In this document: positions 15,534-19,378 of the stretch, piece by piece
How positions within the stretch are numbered: the first letter of the stretch is position 1
How the letters are laid out: each line of letters starts with the position of its first letter
Origin: JAUNKE01 sp041853585
GTDB lineage: Bacteria > Bacillota > Clostridia > Peptostreptococcales > Filifactoraceae
Assembly: GCA_041853585.1 (NCBI GenBank)
Contig: JBGZSM010000024.1
Coordinates: 1 to 19,378, forward strand
Direction of reading: 5' to 3'
Length of the DNA stretch: 19,378 bases
Translations under genes and position numbers: made by a program
The notes under the pieces: model-generated
The model's input: only the letters and a program-made list of their open reading frames with translations
The model's database searches: none
What the model was told of the DNA's origin: nothing

Positions 15534-16109
15534 ATGAAAAGGGTCGCAATTGTAGTCATCGCTTTTCTTGCTATGGTCGGCATCATTTTTTATTATGGGG
15601 ATGACCAAACGGCAGGCGGTGTAAAAAGAGCAGAAAAAGCCACGGGAAAAACTATAGGAGAAGAAAATTTCGGCTATGTTACCATGCCCGGAAAATGGAC
15701 GCCTCTATCCGATTTGAAAAATCCGACTTCCGTTACTTATTTTAATGAAAAAAACGGCTCCGTCATTGAGCTGGCTTCTTTCGCCGATTACAAAAAATCT
15801 TCCTCCGGGGAAACTGTCGGCAAAGGGATTCAAACCGTCGAAGATGTGGTGGATTTTTTGCGAGGATATTTGAAATTGATTGGACGCGGCGAGAATTTCA
15901 AAATAGAAGACGGTAAATTTCAACAATATGATGCAAAAATTCTCAAAGGCGGATTCAGAGTGGAACTTGATGGCAACAAGCCTTATTTCTTAAACGCTTG
16001 GGTATTTTTCGACGAGGAAGGCAATCTGCGCTATGTACTCGTGGAGAGCCGACTTGAAAACTCACAGATTGATGTGATGGATGTTATCAGTACCTATCGC
16101 ACGAAATGA
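15534..16109 (+). CDS. Membrane-anchored paralogue of the upstream lipoprotein
   Basis: This is a 191-residue extracytoplasmic protein in an operon with the preceding lipoprotein. The gap is 8 nt, and its ribosome-binding site AGGGGGA (15524-15530) overlaps the upstream stop codon. Residues 4-21 are a hydrophobic membrane anchor or uncleaved signal with no lipobox Cys, so the protein is anchored differently from its partner. The outer domain repeats the landmarks of the neighbour: TIGEENFGYV (40-49), W55-T-P-L, YFNEKNGSVIELASF (69-83) and AWVFFDEEGNLRYVLV (155-170). The middle part differs, with a longer helix-like stretch about 100-115. The tandem arrangement points to duplication followed by divergence of anchoring. 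The function is unknown; partnership with the other product is inferred only from co-transcription. Confidence 0.82.
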   Translation: MKRVAIVVIAFLAMVGIIFYYGDDQTAGGVKRAEKATGKTIGEENFGYVTMPGKWTPLSDLKNPTSVTYFNEKNGSVIELASFADYKKSSSGETVGKGIQTVEDVVDFLRGYLKLIGRGENFKIEDGKFQQYDAKILKGGFRVELDGNKPYFLNAWVFFDEEGNLRYVLVESRLENSQIDVMDVISTYRTK

Positions 16110-16111
16110 CA

Positions 16112-16135
16112 AAAGCGACCGCTCGGTCGCTTTTT
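16112..16135 (+). terminator. Possibly bidirectional terminator between convergent operons
   Basis: AAAGCGACC (16112-16120) pairs with GGTCGCTTT (16125-16133) around GCTC, followed by further T. On the minus strand the same stem ends in TTTTG. It sits between the stop of the membrane-anchored paralogue and the end of the minus-strand ABC operon, so it may serve both. Confidence 0.88.
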
Positions 16136-16180
16136 AGATTTCTTTTGTAAAAATCGACATATTCTTTTGTTTTTCCTCTC

Positions 16181-16816
16181 TTACAACTCCGCCTTTTGAA
16201 AAAACATAATGGAAAGCCCGATGCACAAAGACACCAAAATCAGTACAATCGTAACTCCGATAAGCGTCCACTGATTGACTGTAAGAGAACTTACCGATTG
16301 AATCACATTTGGATAAAACGCTTCGTTTTTGAGTATGGTTCCCAAAAGCGCCGGAAATACAATCAAACTTACCGGTATTATAAAACGGGATTTTTCTTCA
16401 CCGAATATGATTTTAAGCGTAATTACCACACTCAATAAAATGGATAGTACCCCGATATAAAAAATCGTAACATACAACATCATCGACATCGCCACTTTAA
16501 AATACAACATCGTCGGGAGTAAAAAGAGTACACTGCTTATCAATACCAGAATTCCTCCAAATGCGAAATGCTCCAACACAATGATTCTTCGATTGATCGG
16601 CAAAGTAATCACTGTCAAAATCCACTTGCTATGATAATCACTTGCAAAACTTTGCATAATCATCGACATGCTCAACATGCCTCCCAGCATAACAAAAGCA
16701 AATGCCATTCTTTCACTCAGAAAAGATAAGGATATCCCGACCACCACGATTGGCAACAAAGACTTTCCGAGCAATCTTTTTTGCATTAACAAATCCTTCC
16801 ATAATAATCCGCTCAT
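16181..16816 (-). CDS. ABC-2 type transporter membrane protein (last gene of operon)
   Basis: This is a 211-residue integral membrane protein, probably the permease partner of the ATPase just upstream. It begins MSGLLWKDLLMQKR, the amphipathic start typical of the ABC2_membrane_5 type of small Firmicute permeases, followed by about six hydrophobic segments. It carries the 'T-L-P-I-N-R-R-I-I-V-L' motif after the second segment, which also occurs in variant form in the two other membrane proteins of the operon. The start codon lies 1 nt after the stop of the ATPase gene, and its GGAG ribosome-binding site lies within the end of that gene, so translation is probably coupled. The substrate is unknown. 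Confidence 0.85.
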   Translation of the reverse strand: MSGLLWKDLLMQKRLLGKSLLPIVVVGISLSFLSERMAFAFVMLGGMLSMSMIMQSFASDYHSKWILTVITLPINRRIIVLEHFAFGGILVLISSVLFLLPTMLYFKVAMSMMLYVTIFYIGVLSILLSVVITLKIIFGEEKSRFIIPVSLIVFPALLGTILKNEAFYPNVIQSVSSLTVNQWTLIGVTIVLILVSLCIGLSIMFFQKAEL

Positions 16817-16817
16817 C

Positions 16818-17651
16818 TTATTTCTCCTTACTGATAAATCCTAAAATATCTTCCAAATCCGCATTATCCAAAATACCTTCGTGGACTCGATTTCGATAAA
16901 CCAATGCTTCGACGCCGAATTTACTTTTGTCAAATCCGATAATCGCCTGCTTATCAACTTTATCAAAATCCTGCTCGCTGCATTTCAGAATTGCAAAATC
17001 TTCGCTTAGCTCATTAATGCTTCTGTTCAACACAACTCGTCCGTCATGCACAAAAACGATATAGTCACAGATTTTCTCCAGATCGGAAGTAATATGTGAT
17101 GAAATCAGCACCGATTTGTTTTCATCCTGCACAAAGTCACGCAGAATATCCAATATCTCCCGTCTCGCCACCGGATCCAAACCCGAAGTCGCCTCATCCA
17201 TCACAATCAGCTCGGTCGCATGTGAAAGTGCAATCACGATGGAAAGCTTCATCTTCATACCGCGTGAATATTCTTTTATTCTCTGTGAATAATCCAATTG
17301 AAAAGCTTGTGTCAGCTCATAAAACTTGTTGCTATCCCAAGTTTTATAGATATTTTCCATAATCCGCTGAATATCATAGGCATTGTATTCATGATACATA
17401 TACAAATTCTCATAGCAGATTGCCAACTTTTCTTTCTCGGCAACGGGCAGTTTTTCAATTTCATAACCGAATAGCTCGACTCTGCCACCTTCTTTTTTGA
17501 TTGCGCCGCCAATCAGCTTGATACAGGTGGTTTTTCCGGCTCCGTTTCGTCCGACCAAACCGACGATGCTTCCTCGAGGAATGTCAAAAGACATATCCAG
17601 CTCAAAGCTTCCATAGCTCTTCTTTACATTTTCCAGCGATAAAATATTCAT
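16818..17651 (-). CDS. ABC transporter ATP-binding protein (YtrB/BcrA-like)
   Basis: This 277-residue ATPase energises one or more of the membrane proteins in the operon. The ATG at 17651 is chosen over an upstream in-frame start at 17690 because GAGGAGG (17664-17658) lies 6 nt before it and the earlier start would overlap the regulator gene. Visible motifs are Walker A GRNGAGKT (34-41), a degenerate signature YSRGMKMKL (128-136) in place of LSGGQ, Walker B with catalytic E153 (LIVMDEAT, D-loop SGLD) and the switch His186 (SSH). The Q-loop position reads CYENLYMY, with Glu where Gln is usual. The C-terminal 60 residues are an accessory region. The gene starts 1 nt after the GntR stop, as in GntR-linked YtrA/YtrB systems. 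A role in antimicrobial peptide or envelope-stress resistance is inferred from that layout only. Confidence 0.92.
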   Translation of the reverse strand: MNILSLENVKKSYGSFELDMSFDIPRGSIVGLVGRNGAGKTTCIKLIGGAIKKEGGRVELFGYEIEKLPVAEKEKLAICYENLYMYHEYNAYDIQRIMENIYKTWDSNKFYELTQAFQLDYSQRIKEYSRGMKMKLSIVIALSHATELIVMDEATSGLDPVARREILDILRDFVQDENKSVLISSHITSDLEKICDYIVFVHDGRVVLNRSINELSEDFAILKCSEQDFDKVDKQAIIGFDKSKFGVEALVYRNRVHEGILDNADLEDILGFISKEK

Positions 17652-17652
17652 T

Positions 17653-18030
17653 CTAATCCTCCTCATCATATAAAAGACTGAGCATTTCATCCATCTCTTC
17701 CAAACTCAGATTGATTGTTCTCGATTTTTTGATTGCCGCCTTGAGCAAATCTTCAACTTCGCGCAGATGCTGTTCTCGGAGCAGCTCAATATTTTTGGGT
17801 GCTACAAAACTTCCCTTGCCCGTGATGGAATAGATCAGCCCCGATTTTTCCAACTCCTCATACGCCCGCTTGCTTGTAATGACCGAAATGCGAAGCTCCT
17901 TCGCAAGCAGTCGCATCGACGGCAAAGCTTCTCCTTCCTGCAGCTCCCCTATCAGTATCAGCGTCTTTATCTGCTGATATATCTGCTCATAAATCGGTAT
18001 CCCCGATGAATTGCTGATTAAGATATTCAT
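17653..18030 (-). CDS. GntR family regulator, YtrA subfamily
   Basis: This is a 125-residue DNA-binding repressor. A winged helix-turn-helix of the GntR type covers about residues 10-78: PIYEQIYQQIKTLI, then LPSMRLLAKELRISVITSKR (recognition region) and the wing GKGSFVA. Only about 45 residues, mostly helical and charged, follow. This short tail is typical of the YtrA subfamily, which lacks a large ligand domain. The start at 18030 has AGGAGGC (18040-18034), which overlaps the stop of the preceding gene. It lies in the middle of the ABC operon and most likely represses it; members of this subfamily usually autoregulate. The inducing signal is not visible from the sequence. Confidence 0.92.
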   Translation of the reverse strand: MNILISNSSGIPIYEQIYQQIKTLILIGELQEGEALPSMRLLAKELRISVITSKRAYEELEKSGLIYSITGKGSFVAPKNIELLREQHLREVEDLLKAAIKKSRTINLSLEEMDEMLSLLYDEED

Positions 18031-18038
18031 ATTGCCTC

Positions 18039-18659
18039 CTAAAATTCCTTCTTCTTAAAAATTCGGCACGAGAAAACGATCGAAATTATTCCGCTTGCTG
18101 CTGCCAAAATCCATTCCAACACCAAGGTCTTTAGCGTAATATCCATATTTCCGCCCGAAACGACAGGCTCCATATAAAATATAATCGGAAAAATCGCGGC
18201 AATATAAATAAAACCCAGCACAGTCGCTGTCAGATTGCTCGAGAATCGGTATCGAAGCGGCAGATAGATATGAATCTGAATAAAAGCCGCACCCATCACA
18301 ATAAGAAGCAGCAGCAAATCCTGCATTTGAAATGACTTTTTAAAAATTGCCGGAATCAAAACACAAAGTATGCTCAAAATCACTACTCTGATAAATGAAC
18401 TCAGATATCTTGCCAGCACCATGATCTTTCTGCTCAAGGGCAATGTTGTTGCAATAGTTTGCCATCCTGTTTTTTCATCGTTGAAAAACATCTTCTCTTC
18501 CATGGTGTTGATTATTATAAACAAAAGAAGTATCATAATCGCAATCTTTACTTCGCCTGAAAAGAGATAGCTTAAAAAAGAAACCACGATCATCTGTATT
18601 CCGCTTACAAGAAACAACAAGCGCTGCTCCCGAAAGCTTTTTATCAATAAACCCTTCAT
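18039..18659 (-). CDS. ABC-2 type membrane protein (second gene of operon)
   Basis: This is a 206-residue membrane protein. The ATG at 18659 is preferred because GGGAG (18668-18664) is well placed for it. An in-frame TTG at 18674 would overlap the upstream stop codon and lacks a good site. It begins MKGLLIKSFREQRLLF, with about six hydrophobic segments, and carries the motif 'T-L-P-L-S-R-K-I-M-V-L' after a cytoplasmic stretch containing FFNDEKTGW. It is related in design to the first and last genes of the operon and is probably a transporter subunit. It could be an assembly or sensing partner; there is no ATPase domain. Confidence 0.82.
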   Translation of the reverse strand: MKGLLIKSFREQRLLFLVSGIQMIVVSFLSYLFSGEVKIAIMILLLFIIINTMEEKMFFNDEKTGWQTIATTLPLSRKIMVLARYLSSFIRVVILSILCVLIPAIFKKSFQMQDLLLLLIVMGAAFIQIHIYLPLRYRFSSNLTATVLGFIYIAAIFPIIFYMEPVVSGGNMDITLKTLVLEWILAAASGIISIVFSCRIFKKKEF

Positions 18660-18670
18660 ATTTTCTCCCG

Positions 18671-19300
18671 TCAACTCTTCTCTTCCGACCTGAAATTAAG
18701 AATTATTATCACCATGTTGAAAGCTACAACGCCAAGCGCTACAATATAGAGCAAGAATAATGCATGTAAAGGTGAGTGCTCCCGAGTTATTCTCATCAAA
18801 ATAAAATTCGATTCTATGACGCTCAAGGCCGAAAGCCCTATAAAAAATATATGAATAAAATTCAAAAACCTCGAAAATCCACTTTCGCCTACAGCAAAAA
18901 GCATAGCAATACTTTGCACCATTATATTCACAGCGAAAAGATAAAAGCTCATAAATACAATGCTTTCCCAATCCGAATACGAAACTGCCAGTCGCAGCAC
19001 AAAATAAAACAGATGCAAAAGCAAGTTGATTGTCGTCAAAAATAAAAATTTACTCAGTACCGCCTTCGTCGTTGAAATCGGCAAAGAAGCGAGCAATGTA
19101 TTCCATTGATTCTTGCTGTCGAGTGCTATATTTTGGAACATCATCCCCCAAACCGAAAGAACCAGGCAGATGGAAAAAACCTCTTGCGCCGATGGATTAT
19201 AAAGAAAATATGCCGCTCCTACACCCACGATGATGGGAATAAATAAAAAGCGCGCCGAGCGAATCGTCATCATCAGCTCTTTTAAAAGTAATCCTTTCAT
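18671..19300 (-). CDS. ABC-2 type membrane protein (first gene of operon)
   Basis: This is a 209-residue membrane protein. The ATG at 19300 is chosen because GAGGAGG lies just upstream; the in-frame ATG at 19336 has no such site. It begins MKGLLLKELMMTIRSARF, followed by six hydrophobic segments and the family motif 'A-S-L-P-I-S-T-T-K-A-V-L'. The N-terminus is close to that of the next gene (MKGLLIKS), which suggests that the two arose by duplication and work together. The promoter should lie between 19300 and the window end. TGGTATTTT (19335-19327) is a possible extended -10 but lacks a clear -35. Confidence 0.82.
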   Translation of the reverse strand: MKGLLLKELMMTIRSARFLFIPIIVGVGAAYFLYNPSAQEVFSICLVLSVWGMMFQNIALDSKNQWNTLLASLPISTTKAVLSKFLFLTTINLLLHLFYFVLRLAVSYSDWESIVFMSFYLFAVNIMVQSIAMLFAVGESGFSRFLNFIHIFFIGLSALSVIESNFILMRITREHSPLHALFLLYIVALGVVAFNMVIIILNFRSEEKS

Positions 19301-19378
19301 TGCTCCTCCTCTCTGAAGTGGATTTGAAAATACCATTTTCGATTCGATTGTCCTTTACAATTTTAAATCTGAATTTTG

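Overview
The window comes from a low-GC Gram-positive bacterium (Bacillota, probably a Clostridia/Tissierellia-like anaerobe). The evidence is moderately AT-rich DNA, strong GGAGG ribosome-binding sites, sortase-type C-termini (motif, hydrophobic stretch, basic tail), a lipobox lipoprotein and a GntR/YtrA-type ABC operon. The species cannot be fixed from the sequence. No RNA genes, insertion sequences, CRISPR arrays or sortase genes were found.

Left three quarters (1-14783): three very large, paralogous, cell-wall-anchored surface proteins lie in tandem on the plus strand: A (141-4055, 1304 aa), B (4923-10241, 1772 aa) and C (10851-14732, 1293 aa). All share a similar signal peptide, a roughly 930-1000 residue series of Ig-like adhesin modules, one Cna-B/SpaA domain, a Pro/Gly/Asn-rich spacer and a non-classical [AV]P[KR]TG sorting signal. 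They differ mainly in stalk repeats between Cna-B and the spacer: one in A, five in B, none in C. Each gene is followed by its own strong intrinsic terminator, so each is probably a separate transcription unit. The two long gaps (4056-4922 and 10242-10850) hold unusual non-coding structure: twin hairpins with an identical loop sequence after A, a nested hairpin/terminator-like leader before B, and an inverted repeat over the promoter of C.

Middle (14784-16135): a two-gene operon with a good extended -10 promoter encodes a small lipoprotein and a membrane-anchored paralogue of it, both of unknown function, ending in a hairpin that may terminate transcription from both sides.

Right end (16181-19300, minus strand): a compact five-gene operon encodes two ABC-2 type membrane proteins, a YtrA-like GntR repressor, an ABC ATPase and a third ABC-2 type membrane protein. 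Gaps are 1-11 nt. The layout recalls YtrA/BcrA-type transporters linked to cell-envelope stress or antimicrobial peptides, but the substrate is unknown.

Together this is a cell-surface region. The most unusual content is the adhesin cassette with graded stalk length and the structured RNA or operator elements in its untranslated gaps.
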